This document shows positions 9,027 through 17,757 of a stretch of DNA of 64,000 bases, one piece after another. The stretch lies in assembly GCA_028280845.1 (NCBI GenBank), contig JANQKZ010000053.1, positions 62,001 to 126,000 on the forward strand, read 5' to 3'. The DNA comes from Opitutales bacterium (GTDB taxonomy: Bacteria; Verrucomicrobiota; Verrucomicrobiia; Opitutales; JABSRG01). The number at the start of each line of letters is the position of its first letter. Within the stretch, counting starts at the first letter, position 1. The notes beneath the pieces are model-generated. The model was not told where the DNA came from, ran no database searches, and was given only the letters and a program-made list of their open reading frames with translations. The position numbers were made by a program, and so were the translations under genes.

Positions 9027-9674
9027 ATGATAATGACGATCGAAATCCAGGCCCTCCCCAATTCTTCCCCATGGAGCATGATGTCTGCTAGCCATCGGGA
9101 TGCGGAAGTTGTTCCTGCTTCCAGGCCCCGTTCCAGTGCTTCTGACAGGGAACTGATCCTCTTTTTCCAGAAAGGGGATGAGGCTGCCTTTGTCTGCCTC
9201 GTCAAAAAGTATGAGGAAGGTCTCCTCAAGTTTGCCGCTTCGATGACAGGGGATCCCAGCGCCGCTCAGGACATCGTTCAGGACGTCTTTCTCAAATTGC
9301 TCAAGCAACCCCCCAAATTCTATTTCAAAGACTCCCTGCGTCCCTGGCTCTACCGCCTCACACGCAACCGGACCTTGGACTATCTTCGAAAGGCGGGACG
9401 TACGGATTACCGTGCGGAAATACCTGAACCTCCTCCGGGGAAAGACCGATCTCGTATGAAAGTCCCCTTTACCTCCACTGAAGTGAAATTCCTCCTTTCC
9501 CATTTACCACCAAAACATAAAGAGGTCGTCTCCCTCCGCATTTTTGGTGGGTTGACTTTTGCAGAGATCGCGCAACAGACCCATGCTCCCTTAAGTACGG
9601 TTATGTGGAGAATGCGCATGTCCATGAACCAACTCCGAGACATTTTAGAAACCGAAGGAGCCCCCAAATCATGA
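9027..9674 (+). CDS. ECF-type RNA polymerase sigma factor
   Basis: About 215 residues. The sigma-70 region 2 (about 40-123) contains DRELILFFQKGDEAAF and AAQDIVQDVFLKLL, and the region 2.4-like segment RPWLYRLTRNRTLDYLRK. Region 4 (about 153-208) carries LPPKHKEVVSLRIFGGLTFAEIAQ, an HTH of ECF type. The start is uncertain: TTG 9021, ATG 9027, 9033 or 9078/9081 are all in frame, and the extra N-terminal 40 residues are not conserved sigma sequence. Its stop overlaps the next start as ATGA (9671-9674), a typical sigma/anti-sigma coupling. The group and target promoters are unknown. Confidence 0.9.
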   Translation: MIMTIEIQALPNSSPWSMMSASHRDAEVVPASRPRSSASDRELILFFQKGDEAAFVCLVKKYEEGLLKFAASMTGDPSAAQDIVQDVFLKLLKQPPKFYFKDSLRPWLYRLTRNRTLDYLRKAGRTDYRAEIPEPPPGKDRSRMKVPFTSTEVKFLLSHLPPKHKEVVSLRIFGGLTFAEIAQQTHAPLSTVMWRMRMSMNQLRDILETEGAPKS

Positions 9675-10228
9675 AATCGAACCACTCACCGAATTCGCTC
9701 CTCGACCAAGCCTTGGAAGATGGCCCGGATAGCGCCGCCTGGCAAAAGGGATGGAAAGACCCCAATATCCGGCAAACCCTCGAAACCTACCAACTCCTCC
9801 ATCACGCTTCCCAAGAAAATTCCATGCAACTGGATCCCCACCGCATGGCAACCCTCCAGCGTGAATTTCGCCAGCGCCACGGTGTTGACGAATCGGGAAC
9901 CCGTGGCTTGGGCATCTGGATCCCCTCTATGCTCTCCGCCTTGGCCTGCATCCTTCTCGGAGTGCTGTTCTTCCCCCGGGTTTTTCCTCCCGCGGCCGAG
10001 CCACAACCTGCCCCCACCCCTGTGCTTACCGAACTCTCACCGCCACCTCCTGCTCTCGAATGGGACTTTGACTCAAAATTTGATTCTCGTATGGCCTCCT
10101 TAGGGACCCGTGTGAGGAATACCCGGATATCGGGATCCCCCTGGCTGTCTCCCCATCAACAGAGCACTCCTGACCTGAAAGCACGCATTGCGCAGTTTAA
10201 AACAGACCTAAACCGACCTATCTTGTAA
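9671..10228 (+). CDS. One-TM membrane protein, probable anti-sigma factor
   Basis: 185 residues with no recognised family. A charged cytoplasmic N-terminal half (1-80) leads to one hydrophobic span (about 82-103, WIPSMLSALACILLGVLFF) and a proline-rich, mainly polar periplasmic segment (PPAAEPQPAPTP). The topology and the ATGA overlap with the sigma gene suggest an anti-sigma factor holding the sigma factor at the membrane, as CnrY or RseA do. There is no zinc-binding HxxxCxxC motif of the ZAS class. The function is inferred from position only. Two bases separate its stop from the next ATG. Confidence 0.7.
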   Translation: MKSNHSPNSLLDQALEDGPDSAAWQKGWKDPNIRQTLETYQLLHHASQENSMQLDPHRMATLQREFRQRHGVDESGTRGLGIWIPSMLSALACILLGVLFFPRVFPPAAEPQPAPTPVLTELSPPPPALEWDFDSKFDSRMASLGTRVRNTRISGSPWLSPHQQSTPDLKARIAQFKTDLNRPIL

Positions 10229-10230
10229 AA

Positions 10231-10833
10231 ATGAAACACCAACGAATCCCAATTTTTCTGTTAATCGGCAGTATAGCCCTGCTGATCCCTCCTACTTTCG
10301 CCAGTGAAGAGGAGTGGGAAGATCGCGAAGCGAAGGAATTTCTCGCAGAGATGTGGCCTCGCACGGAGACCTTTTTTGCCAGTGAGTTTCCTCCCATATT
10401 AGTGCATTTGGAGCTTTTGAATTCCCGTGAACCCGAGGAGGCCTTCGACCTGAAATTCGAATTGGCGGAAATCTATGAGGAATACTTGTTCCTGCGGGAG
10501 GAGCACCCGGAAATGGCCGATCGATTCCTTGACTCGCACAAAATGGAATTTCAGTCGCATCAATTGGCCGGCCAGATTCAGCGCCTGAAAATACAGGAAA
10601 GCCGCAATGCCGGAACCCAGGAAGAGATTGTTGCTATGGAGCAGCGACTTAAACTGCTACTGACTCGATCCTTTGAAGTGCGCCTTCAGTTCAAAAAACA
10701 GGAACTCCGTCAGTTGGAAATGGAACTGGAAGAGCTCTCCTCAAACCTCCAACTTCGCGAGCAGATGAAAGACGAGATTATCCATCGGCGCTTTCTTGAA
10801 CTCACCAGCGGGGATGATGTCTTCGGTTGGTAG
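10231..10833 (+). CDS. Periplasmic helical (Spy/CpxP-like) protein
   Basis: 200 residues with a signal peptide (1-24, ending TFA) and an almost entirely helical, highly charged mature part. The C-terminal third is a coiled coil (RLQFKKQELRQLEMELEELSS) ending in a short arginine/glutamate-rich helix, which recalls the helical-hairpin proteins of the Spy, CpxP and ZraP type that bind metals or unfolded proteins in the periplasm. No strict LTxxQ motif is present, so the family link is tentative. It lies 2 bp behind the probable anti-sigma gene and is presumably part of the same regulatory unit. Confidence 0.65.
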   Translation: MKHQRIPIFLLIGSIALLIPPTFASEEEWEDREAKEFLAEMWPRTETFFASEFPPILVHLELLNSREPEEAFDLKFELAEIYEEYLFLREEHPEMADRFLDSHKMEFQSHQLAGQIQRLKIQESRNAGTQEEIVAMEQRLKLLLTRSFEVRLQFKKQELRQLEMELEELSSNLQLREQMKDEIIHRRFLELTSGDDVFGW

Positions 10834-10866
10834 GCGGTTTTCTGTATCTCCTTAATATACCCTGGA

Positions 10867-10918
10867 ACCCTCCAGCTCGATCCGCTATCTAAGCAGGTAT
10901 CGCATCCATCTGGAGGGT
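10867..10918 (+). promoter_or_regulatory. Inverted repeat that could sequester a ribosome binding site
   Basis: ACCCTCCAG (10867-10875) is the exact reverse complement of CTGGAGGGT (10910-10918), with 34 nt between. The right arm contains the Shine-Dalgarno GGAGG (10912-10916), six bases before the ATG at 10923. In the mRNA the left arm would act as an anti-SD and could mask the RBS. There is no T-run, so it is not a terminator. Confidence 0.5.
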
Positions 10919-10922
10919 ATTC

Positions 10923-11750
10923 ATGTATCGAAATCTCACGCTAAGCCTCATCCTCCTGGTTTTGGTCCAGGGAGCCTTCATCGCCTGGTTGTGGATTGAC
11001 CGGAATTCCCTCCTGCAGGGAGTCATTCCAGTCCGGCCCGAGGTCCACGCAGCACATAGGATCCCGGATACTGATTCCGCCACGGAAATCAATCCATGGG
11101 AAGCCAAAGCCCTCGCCTTTGAGGACCGCATACGGGAACTGGAGGCAGACCTGGCCGCCCAGGCCCTGCTTCTCGCTCAAACCCAGGACCACAACGAAGC
11201 CATGGAAGAGGAGTTCTCTGCCCTGGAGGAAGAATTACTCTTCACCTACGGAACTCCCCGGGAAGCCGGAACCTTTATGGGGGACCTCGTTAAACAGATG
11301 ATGGATTTATCCAAATACCCACAAGGGAGCCCCGAATTCATGGCCATCGCTCAGAATATGAGCATGTCACTTCTCTCCCTCGGTCCGTTACTGGACGAAA
11401 TGGACAGTCTGGAAGCCAATTCAGCGGCCTTCACTGACTTTCAATCCTCCTTTATCAGCTCCTTTATTGAATTCTCCGATGGGCAGCGGGAGCAGATAGA
11501 ATCCATCATCCAAAGGGCTAAACTGGAATCCATTGCCGCCACGCAGGGAGATGACATTTTCAATACCTGGAACGCATGGGCAAATGATGAAATTCGCGCC
11601 GTCCTCACCCCCGAACAACAAGCCATTTACGAGACCCTGCTGTCCACCCCAGATGATGGCCCGCTCATCCTCCCCCTATCCGGAATGAAGGAGGCCATGG
11701 TCCAATTCAGTGGGCCCCCACCTCCGCCCCAGGTGGACCCTGATCTTTAA
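10923..11750 (+). CDS. Membrane-anchored coiled-coil protein with LTxxQ-like motif
   Basis: 275 residues with an N-terminal uncleaved-looking membrane anchor (5-25), then coiled coil (residues about 55-105, RIRELEADLAAQALLLA), and a helical C-terminal domain. FSDGQREQI (about 184) and VLTPEQQAIYE (227-237) resemble the paired LTxxQ motifs of the Spy/CpxP/CnrX fold. A membrane-bound LTxxQ protein in an ECF-sigma operon parallels CnrX, the metal sensor of the CnrYXH system. The metal-ligand residues of CnrX cannot be matched by eye. A good Shine-Dalgarno (GGAGG, 6-nt spacing) precedes it inside an inverted repeat. The C-terminus is proline-rich. Confidence 0.65.
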   Translation: MYRNLTLSLILLVLVQGAFIAWLWIDRNSLLQGVIPVRPEVHAAHRIPDTDSATEINPWEAKALAFEDRIRELEADLAAQALLLAQTQDHNEAMEEEFSALEEELLFTYGTPREAGTFMGDLVKQMMDLSKYPQGSPEFMAIAQNMSMSLLSLGPLLDEMDSLEANSAAFTDFQSSFISSFIEFSDGQREQIESIIQRAKLESIAATQGDDIFNTWNAWANDEIRAVLTPEQQAIYETLLSTPDDGPLILPLSGMKEAMVQFSGPPPPPQVDPDL

Positions 11751-11845
11751 GTCCAAGAAAAATTTCCCTTTCCCTCTCAATCATCGCCTTCATCTGGAAT
11801 CCAGCAACCGGTATCCGGCATCAAAAAACCGGCAATCCACCAAGC

Positions 11846-12250
11846 TCACCGACTCTGTAAGCGCAAGCGCTCCAGTCCATTCTTCCGGCACAAATCCATC
11901 ACCATGGTCACATTCTTCAAGGCGGTATTTTCATCAGCGACCATAAGGATGGTCACCTCCTTATTGACCTCGCTGGCAATGGCCATGGCCGTGGCCAGTT
12001 CCTCCTCGGTTACCGGCTCATTATTCAGGAATATCTGATCCGTTTCATCCACCGCGATGATGATCGGCTCGGTAAACTCATTTTGACCGGCAGTTTCAAT
12101 CTTCGGAACCGTGATATTCAGGGTATTCATATTCCGAAACTGCATCGTCACCAGGAAGAAGAACAACAGCACTGTCAATACGTCCACCAGCGGTATGATA
12201 TTTACTTCGAGCCGCCGCTTCCGCTTTTTGATTACCAGTGTCTTTTCCAT
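11846..12250 (-). CDS. ExbD/TolR-family biopolymer transport protein
   Basis: 134 residues: a short basic cytoplasmic N-terminus (KKRKRR), one TM span (about 18-37) with the essential proton-channel aspartate in NIIPLVDVL (Asp23), then a periplasmic domain ending ENTALKNVTMVMDLCRKNGLERL. ExbD/TolR subunits work with ExbB/TolQ to energise TonB- or Tol-type processes with the proton motive force. It lies 191 bp downstream of the ExbB-like gene on the same strand, so the two form one motor. No tonB or tolA gene is visible in the window. Confidence 0.9.
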   Translation of the reverse strand: MEKTLVIKKRKRRLEVNIIPLVDVLTVLLFFFLVTMQFRNMNTLNITVPKIETAGQNEFTEPIIIAVDETDQIFLNNEPVTEEELATAMAIASEVNKEVTILMVADENTALKNVTMVMDLCRKNGLERLRLQSR

Positions 12251-12270
12251 GACTTAAACTTAATAAGCAT

Positions 12271-12400
12271 CACGCTCAGACGCAAAACCGCCAAGATAAT
12301 TATCCACCAAGCCATTTACCACCCGTTTTATTCCGTCCCGCAACTTCCTTCCCTATACTGTTTTCATCCGTCTTTGCACCTTAGCGTCTTTGCGCGAGAA
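12271..12400. repeat. Imperfect inverted copies of a 'TTTGCG' periodic intergenic repeat
   Basis: Between the ExbB- and ExbD-like genes, 12369-12400 reads CGTCTTTGCACC-TTAGCGTC-TTTGCGCG, a phrase with an 8-9 nt period. 12271-12297 (CACGCTCAGACGCAAAACCG...) is a degraded copy in opposite orientation. By eye about two thirds of positions pair, so the RNA could fold into a long imperfect hairpin. The phrase resembles, from memory, a dispersed intergenic repeat found in many bacterial phyla. Confidence 0.5.
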
Positions 12401-12441
12401 CCTGTGTGTCCCCCCCCTTATTCACCTGCCTCTCACCGCTG

Positions 12442-13032
12442 TTAAAGCTTCTTTTCCTGAAACTGCTTCCGTTCCGTGAGATCAATCAGACGTTCAACGC
12501 CGACATTCAGGCTGGCGGCTAGCGATTCGACTCGCCGCGACAAATAAGCGTTCCCGACCAGGGCGGGAATCGCTACGGTTAGCCCAAGTATCGTGGTGGT
12601 CAAGGCCAGGGCCACCCCCTGAATAAAGGCTCCGGGATCGGGCATACCCGTTTCCGCCGAAAAATTGGAGAACGATTGCACCAACCCGGTAACCGTGCCG
12701 AGCAGACCGATCAGGGGTGCCGCCCCCACCACGATATCCAGGATAAACATCCCGCGCTCCATCCGGTTGACTTCGAGCTGGGCAAAGGCCTTCAGGCCTT
12801 CAGGGTCCGGCCGGGCGTTACGATAAAAATCAAGAATGCGCCCACCGACCGTCCGGGTATCCGCCTCCAAGTCTGCCAGATTGCCGGAAATAAATGCGTC
12901 CACCATGGCCTTGGGAATAACGCGGGATTGCCGGAGGGCCAGAGCCCGCTCCACCAGGATAAAAATGGCAAGCACCGAACACAGTCCGAGAGGGTATGCA
13001 AATATTCCGGCGCCTTCTAAAAGTTTGATCAT
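12442..13032 (-). CDS. MotA/TolQ/ExbB-family proton channel protein
   Basis: 196 residues with three hydrophobic spans (near residues 10-30, 95-120 and 135-160), the ExbB/TolQ topology. The conserved stretch GAAPLIGLLGTVTGLVQSF and the following ALTTTILGLTVAIPALVGNAYL are diagnostic of the proton-channel domain. It partners the ExbD-like protein downstream to drive an energised envelope process. The start is the ATG at 13032, 64 bp after the leuD stop. A 6-bp inverted repeat (GTTCGG/CCGAAC, 13046-13063) lies just upstream. Confidence 0.92.
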   Translation of the reverse strand: MIKLLEGAGIFAYPLGLCSVLAIFILVERALALRQSRVIPKAMVDAFISGNLADLEADTRTVGGRILDFYRNARPDPEGLKAFAQLEVNRMERGMFILDIVVGAAPLIGLLGTVTGLVQSFSNFSAETGMPDPGAFIQGVALALTTTILGLTVAIPALVGNAYLSRRVESLAASLNVGVERLIDLTERKQFQEKKL

Positions 13033-13096
13033 ATATATGAGGTCAGTTCGGGGTTAACCGAACCCAAAATAAGATTGGAGCAAGTGGATTCAAAAG

Positions 13097-13699
13097 TTAG
13101 CCCTTCAGATAAGGCAAGGTCGAAGCCGTGGCTTTTACCGCATCGGCTCCATCCATCAAGTCGCCCAGCGGATCCCATTTCCCACTGGTCAACGCCATCT
13201 GGGCCGCCGGACGAATCACGCACGGAACGGTTTTATCTCCGTAGTGCACCTGTTGGGTGTCGACATCGATCGTGACTTCCAGGGCGGGGTTTGCCTCGAT
13301 CGCCTCGGACAGGGCCACACGGTCATCATGGGCCAACACAGCGCAGGGGATGCCCAGGTTCGTCGAATTCCCAAAAAAGATTTCAGCGAAGCCTTCTGCG
13401 ATCACAGCACGAAACCCGGCCCGGTAGATCGCCTGCGGCGCATGCTCCCGGGAACTGCCGCAGCCAAAATTCTGTCCACTCACCAGGATTGTCGCCCCCT
13501 CATGCTCTGGCGTATTCAGAGGATGGTCTTTCAGGGATCCATCCTCGTCTTTCCGCACATCATAAAACAGATACTCCCCCAGCCCATCAAACGTGACGCA
13601 TTTCATGAACCGTGCCGGAATAATCCGATCCGTATCGATATCATCTCCGGCCACATTCACTGCCCGACCGGTCACCTTCACTATTTTTTCTAATTCCAT
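13097..13699 (-). CDS. leuD: 3-isopropylmalate dehydratase small subunit
   Basis: 200 residues, the normal size of LeuD, the swivelling small subunit that with LeuC isomerises 2-isopropylmalate to 3-isopropylmalate in leucine synthesis. DIDTDRIIPARFMK near the N-terminus, GQNFGCGSSREHAPQA and FFGNSTNLGIP are canonical aconitase-swivel motifs. The ATG at 13699 is preferred to an upstream in-frame start at 13723 because it gives the usual MELEKIVKVTGRA opening. It follows leuC with a 91-bp gap that is occupied by an imperfect palindrome. Confidence 0.95.
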   Translation of the reverse strand: MELEKIVKVTGRAVNVAGDDIDTDRIIPARFMKCVTFDGLGEYLFYDVRKDEDGSLKDHPLNTPEHEGATILVSGQNFGCGSSREHAPQAIYRAGFRAVIAEGFAEIFFGNSTNLGIPCAVLAHDDRVALSEAIEANPALEVTIDVDTQQVHYGDKTVPCVIRPAAQMALTSGKWDPLGDLMDGADAVKATASTLPYLKG

Positions 13700-13713
13700 T
13701 TCGCTAAATACCC

Positions 13714-13787
13714 TTAAAACCACTGATCTTCACTAAATCACCCATATCTGAATGGATTTGTCTAAATTTGCGTGAAGTCGTGGTTTA
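13714..13787. repeat. Imperfect palindrome between leuC and leuD
   Basis: TTAAAACCACTGATCTTCACTAAAT (from 13714) is nearly the reverse complement of AAATTTGCGTGAAGTCGTGGTTTA (to 13787). The phrase AACCAC-GA-TTCAC with its mirrored GTGAA-TC-GTGGTT is, from memory, a widespread dispersed intergenic element. It fills almost the whole leuC-leuD gap and would fold into a long bulged hairpin in the mRNA. Confidence 0.55.
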
Positions 13788-13790
13788 ATG

Positions 13791-15209
13791 TTAGACAGTT
13801 TCTAAGACCCCGAACACCTCTCTTGCATCCGAGACCTCCCCCGTAATCGCAGCTGCCGCCACCATTACCGGACTCATCAGGATCGTCCGCCCGGTAGGGC
13901 TGCCCTGCCGGCCTTTAAAATTTCGATTGCTGGAGCTCGCGCAGAGTTGGTCTCCAACGAGCTTATCCGGATTCATGGCAAGACACATCGAGCATCCGGC
14001 CCCGCGCCACTCAAACCCGGCTTCACGGAAAATCACATCCAACCCCTTTTCCTGGGCGATGGCGGCTACCACCTGGGATCCCGGCACTACAATCGCGTGA
14101 ACATGGTCTGCGACCTTATGCCCTTTAATATAGTGAGCCACATCTTCCAGATCACTCAGGCGGCCATTCGTGCATGAACCAATGAAAGCCACATCGATCC
14201 GTTTGCCCTGGATGGGTTCCCCACCCTCAAACTTCATATGCTCCAGGGCTTCCGCCACACTAGCCTTCTGGCCATCCTCCACCCCTTCAACCGACGGGAT
14301 AGCCTCATCAATAAAGATGCCCTGCCCGGGATTGATCCCCCAGGTCACCGTAGGTTTGATATCCTCAGCCCGTATATTCACTACGTCATCATAGGTGCAA
14401 TCCGGATCGGAGGCGAACCCGCGCCAGGTCGCCACCGCTTCCTCCCAGGCTTCGCCCTCAGGTGAATAGGGACGGCCCTTCAGATACTGGAAGGTCGTAT
14501 CATCGGGATTCACATATCCCACTCGGGCACCCCCTTCGATCGACATGTTGCAGACCGTCATGCGCTCTTCCATCGTGAACCGGTCAAAGACGTCTCCCGC
14601 ATATTCATAGGCAAAGCCGGTCCCCCCATTGACTCCCAGGACCCGAATGATGTGGAGGATGACATCCTTTGCATAAACTCCGGGTTGGAGCTCGCCGTCC
14701 ACGTTAATTCGGCGTACCTTGAGCCGGTTCAGGGCAATGGTCTGGGTCGCCAGTACATCGCGCACCTGGCTCGTCCCGATTCCAAAAGCGATCGCCCCGA
14801 AAGCCCCATGAGTCGAAGTGTGGGAATCTCCACAGGCGATGGTGGTTCCGGGCTGGGTGATCCCCTGCTCCGGACCGACCACATGCACAATTCCCTGGTG
14901 CCCCGTATTTGTATCAAAAAATGTGATACCGTGCTGCTCACAGTTTTTCCGGAGCTCCTTGATCATGGCATCGGCCAATGGGTCACTATAGGGCTCATGA
15001 AACTCATTGGTCGGAACAATGTGATCCACTGTCGCAAAGGTCCGGTGCGGCATCATGACCGGCAGGTTGCGGTCGCGTAGCATGCCAAATGCCTGCGGAC
15101 TGGTTACCTCATGAATGAGGTGCGTTCCGATCAACAACTGTGTCTGCCCATTCGGGAGTTCCCTCACCGCATGCGCATCCCATACTTTTTCGAATAAGTT
15201 TTTAGCCAT
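13791..15209 (-). CDS. leuC: 3-isopropylmalate dehydratase large subunit
   Basis: 472 residues, full-length LeuC, the [4Fe-4S]-carrying subunit of isopropylmalate isomerase. Cluster cysteines are in [13 protein letters not shown] (about residue 350) and [13 protein letters not shown] (two Cys near 410). The N-terminal [14 protein letters not shown] and FGIGTSQV motifs are also conserved. It starts 13 bp after the adenosine-deaminase-family gene and precedes leuD, so leucine genes sit within a run that begins with gltX. No leader peptide or attenuator is visible directly before it. leuA and leuB are not in the window. Confidence 0.97.
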   Translation of the reverse strand: MAKNLFEKVWDAHAVRELPNGQTQLLIGTHLIHEVTSPQAFGMLRDRNLPVMMPHRTFATVDHIVPTNEFHEPYSDPLADAMIKELRKNCEQHGITFFDTNTGHQGIVHVVGPEQGITQPGTTIACGDSHTSTHGAFGAIAFGIGTSQVRDVLATQTIALNRLKVRRINVDGELQPGVYAKDVILHIIRVLGVNGGTGFAYEYAGDVFDRFTMEERMTVCNMSIEGGARVGYVNPDDTTFQYLKGRPYSPEGEAWEEAVATWRGFASDPDCTYDDVVNIRAEDIKPTVTWGINPGQGIFIDEAIPSVEGVEDGQKASVAEALEHMKFEGGEPIQGKRIDVAFIGSCTNGRLSDLEDVAHYIKGHKVADHVHAIVVPGSQVVAAIAQEKGLDVIFREAGFEWRGAGCSMCLAMNPDKLVGDQLCASSSNRNFKGRQGSPTGRTILMSPVMVAAAAITGEVSDAREVFGVLETV

Positions 15210-15222
15210 CGTATGCCCGTTC

Positions 15223-16296
15223 TTAAAGATTGGATTGAAAAGGATGTAAAGGGGTTCCCTTCGTGGGGGTTTTCCATCCCGTTTTCATGAAACTGTATGC
15301 CTTGGCGTGCTCGTGGCATTGATCCAGCAAAGCAGCACGCGACCCGAGTTTTTCCGCCATGATGTCATACTCCTTCTGGAGATTCGTATGCAGCAGGTAG
15401 GGCGCATCGGTATTCAAGCAAAACGGGATATCCTGCTCATCCAGCATAATGACCAGATCCACCAATTCATCCAGGGACTCTATCGAGTGGGTCACCATAT
15501 TGACCGTGGGGCAGAGCTCTAACAGGATCCGCCGCTCCTTCAGGATCCCGAGCAAGCGGTCTAACTGGGCGCCCTCTGCCGTCCGCAGCTGAATGCCGTG
15601 TCCGATGCGGTCGGGTTGCACGCGGTCGAGCACGCGCTCGATCCCGTCCGGCCCGGTAAGGTCGGTTTCTCCGATATGATAGGTCGTTCCCAGGCCGGCT
15701 TGCCGGGCTTTTTGATACATGGCCGCAATCTCGTTCAACCACGGCTCCAGAAATTCCTTTCGGCCACTTTCCGGGCCCGCCATGTCCAAGCCCACCACCC
15801 CAAACGCACCATGCAGGCTGCCCCGGCTTCTCCAGGCAATCGCCGCTTCCGTAATGGTCCAGTTCGCCTCCAATGAAATATCCCGCCCCAGAGACAGGAT
15901 CACGCCGGTGTTCACCTTGTAATGCATACTGGCCCGCTCGAGGCCCTGCAGGGTCGCCAGAATGATCGCTTCCAGGGTGTGCAAGCCTTCACGGACCCGT
16001 TTCACCGGGTTATACCGCAGCTCCACCCCCTCAATCCGTGCCCGTCGATAGGCTTTCGCCACCAACTGGTAGGCCGACATACTGGCCGCCGCGGGGGAAG
16101 ACTGAATCCGTTCGGTCAACCCGAAATACCGACCCAGGAAGTCGTCGAGGGAACGAATATCATGGGGATCGGCGGTCAGGGACGAATGAAACTCATCAAA
16201 GTGCTTAAATTCCGTCTGGAGACCATTGTCGCACAAAATTTCCCAGAGAACGGAGGACGGAACCGCCCCGCCTAAGTGTATATGTAAATCACGCAT
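15223..16296 (-). CDS. Adenosine deaminase-family amidohydrolase
   Basis: 357 residues of the metal-dependent ADA family. HIHLGG (His5, His7) is the N-terminal metal pair. [10 protein letters not shown] carries the third metal histidine and the catalytic-Glu position, GHGIQL the next active-site histidine, and LNTDAP the distal aspartate. The substrate may be adenosine, adenine or a related N6-type base such as aminodeoxyfutalosine, and it cannot be fixed by eye. Its ATG overlaps the gltX stop (TGATG), so it is translated with gltX, and leuC follows after 13 bp. Confidence 0.85.
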   Translation of the reverse strand: MRDLHIHLGGAVPSSVLWEILCDNGLQTEFKHFDEFHSSLTADPHDIRSLDDFLGRYFGLTERIQSSPAAASMSAYQLVAKAYRRARIEGVELRYNPVKRVREGLHTLEAIILATLQGLERASMHYKVNTGVILSLGRDISLEANWTITEAAIAWRSRGSLHGAFGVVGLDMAGPESGRKEFLEPWLNEIAAMYQKARQAGLGTTYHIGETDLTGPDGIERVLDRVQPDRIGHGIQLRTAEGAQLDRLLGILKERRILLELCPTVNMVTHSIESLDELVDLVIMLDEQDIPFCLNTDAPYLLHTNLQKEYDIMAEKLGSRAALLDQCHEHAKAYSFMKTGWKTPTKGTPLHPFQSNL

Positions 16297-17687
16297 CAGT
16301 CAGTTGGAGTTTCCTGGGCCATGGTTTCAAGGAAACGGTCAAATCGTTTCAGGACAGCCGCCTGGCCAAGAGTCAGGATCAATTCATTAAAGCCGGGGCC
16401 TCGGTTCGTCCCACTCACCGCCAGCCGGGCCGGCTGGATAAATTCGCCGAGTGAGGCCCCATGAGTCTCCACCAGTGCGGCCACGAGGGCGTCCAGCGAA
16501 GCGGAATCCCATGACTCCAGGCTAGCCAGGCCCGCCTTGAACTCCTCGATCCGCTTCAACGGGTCTCCCTTTTTCATCACCTTTCTGGCGGCCTTTTCAT
16601 CGTAAGCAAAGTCATCCTTAAAGAAATAACTCACGAAGCCGGGAAGGTCTTCGAAGGACTGCACCTTCGGCTGGCAGATCGCCAGAATGGCCTGCAGGCG
16701 GGTTTCGTCAAAATCCTCCGAGACCAGACCCTGCTCATTCAGAATGGGCCGGGCCATCCAGGTGAAGGTCTCCAGCGGCATCGCCCGTACATACTCGGTG
16801 TTGACGAAGGACAGTTTCTTCTCATCAAACCGGGCATTCCCCTTGTTGATCCCCGGTAAATCAAACAATTCAATGATTTCGTTAATCGGGATGACTTCGC
16901 GGTCATCCTTCGGAGACCACCCCAAGAGGCATAAATAATTGCGGACGGCCTCGGGCAGGAACATCCGTTTTGCGTAATCCTCGATCAGGGCCCCCTCGTC
17001 GCGCTTACTCATTTTGCCGGGGCCGGACGATTTCAGGATAAGGGGAATGTGGGCAAAGACCGGATAGGGGTGTCCGAAGGCTTTAAACAACTCGCAGTGT
17101 TTACTCGTATTGGACAGGTGGTCTTCGCCACGAATCACATGCGTGATCCCCATCGAGATGTCATCCACGACATTGACGAAATGAAACACGGGCTCCCCGT
17201 TGGCGCGGAAGATGACAAAATCTTTCTCCTCGGCACGCTCCACACGCCCCCGCACCGCATCCTCGATCACAATCGGCTCGGCTTTGACCTTTTCGATCTC
17301 CTTCTTCAGCCGTTCATCATAGGCTGTGTAGCGCTCGCCCTCCAATTTGAACCAGATCGCCCCATCCTTTTCATAGACACGGTCCTGCTCACGCAACTTA
17401 TCCAGGTATTCCTGGTAGACAGTTCCCCGCTCACTTTGAAAATAGGGGCCAAACGCTCCGTCTTTTTCCGGGCCTTCATCCCAGTCCAGACCGAGCCAGC
17501 GCATGCCGTCGAGCAACACCTGCAGCGCTTCCTCCGTGTTGCGCTCCTTATCCGTATCTTCAATCCGCAGGACAAAGGTCCCGCCGGTATGCCGAGCATA
17601 AAGCCAGTTAAACAAAGCAGTCCGGGCACTTCCAATATGGAAAAATCCGGTTGGACTTGGCGCAAAACGTACTCTGACTTCATTCAT
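16296..17687 (-). CDS. gltX: Glutamyl-tRNA synthetase
   Basis: 463 residues, class I aminoacyl-tRNA synthetase charging tRNA-Glu (or tRNA-Gln as well if the cell uses the GatCAB route). The HIGH-type motif is HIGS (17-20) in [20 protein letters not shown], and the KMSKS-type motif is [14 protein letters not shown]. The start at 17687 gives the standard [14 protein letters not shown] opening, while a longer in-frame start at 17717 adds ten non-conserved residues. It overlaps the following gene by one base. The 70 bp to the divergent carboxypeptidase gene must hold both promoters. Confidence 0.97.
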   Translation of the reverse strand: MNEVRVRFAPSPTGFFHIGSARTALFNWLYARHTGGTFVLRIEDTDKERNTEEALQVLLDGMRWLGLDWDEGPEKDGAFGPYFQSERGTVYQEYLDKLREQDRVYEKDGAIWFKLEGERYTAYDERLKKEIEKVKAEPIVIEDAVRGRVERAEEKDFVIFRANGEPVFHFVNVVDDISMGITHVIRGEDHLSNTSKHCELFKAFGHPYPVFAHIPLILKSSGPGKMSKRDEGALIEDYAKRMFLPEAVRNYLCLLGWSPKDDREVIPINEIIELFDLPGINKGNARFDEKKLSFVNTEYVRAMPLETFTWMARPILNEQGLVSEDFDETRLQAILAICQPKVQSFEDLPGFVSYFFKDDFAYDEKAARKVMKKGDPLKRIEEFKAGLASLESWDSASLDALVAALVETHGASLGEFIQPARLAVSGTNRGPGFNELILTLGQAAVLKRFDRFLETMAQETPTD

Positions 17688-17757
17688 GGTTAAAATTGTG
17701 AGATAAAAGCGAATCACCGAAGGAAAATCACGGAAAAACGCATATTCACCCCCAAAA

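Noticed and set aside
13046-13063. GTTCGG/CCGAAC hairpin upstream of the ExbB-like gene as a terminator
   Set aside because: Only six base pairs and no T-run on either strand.
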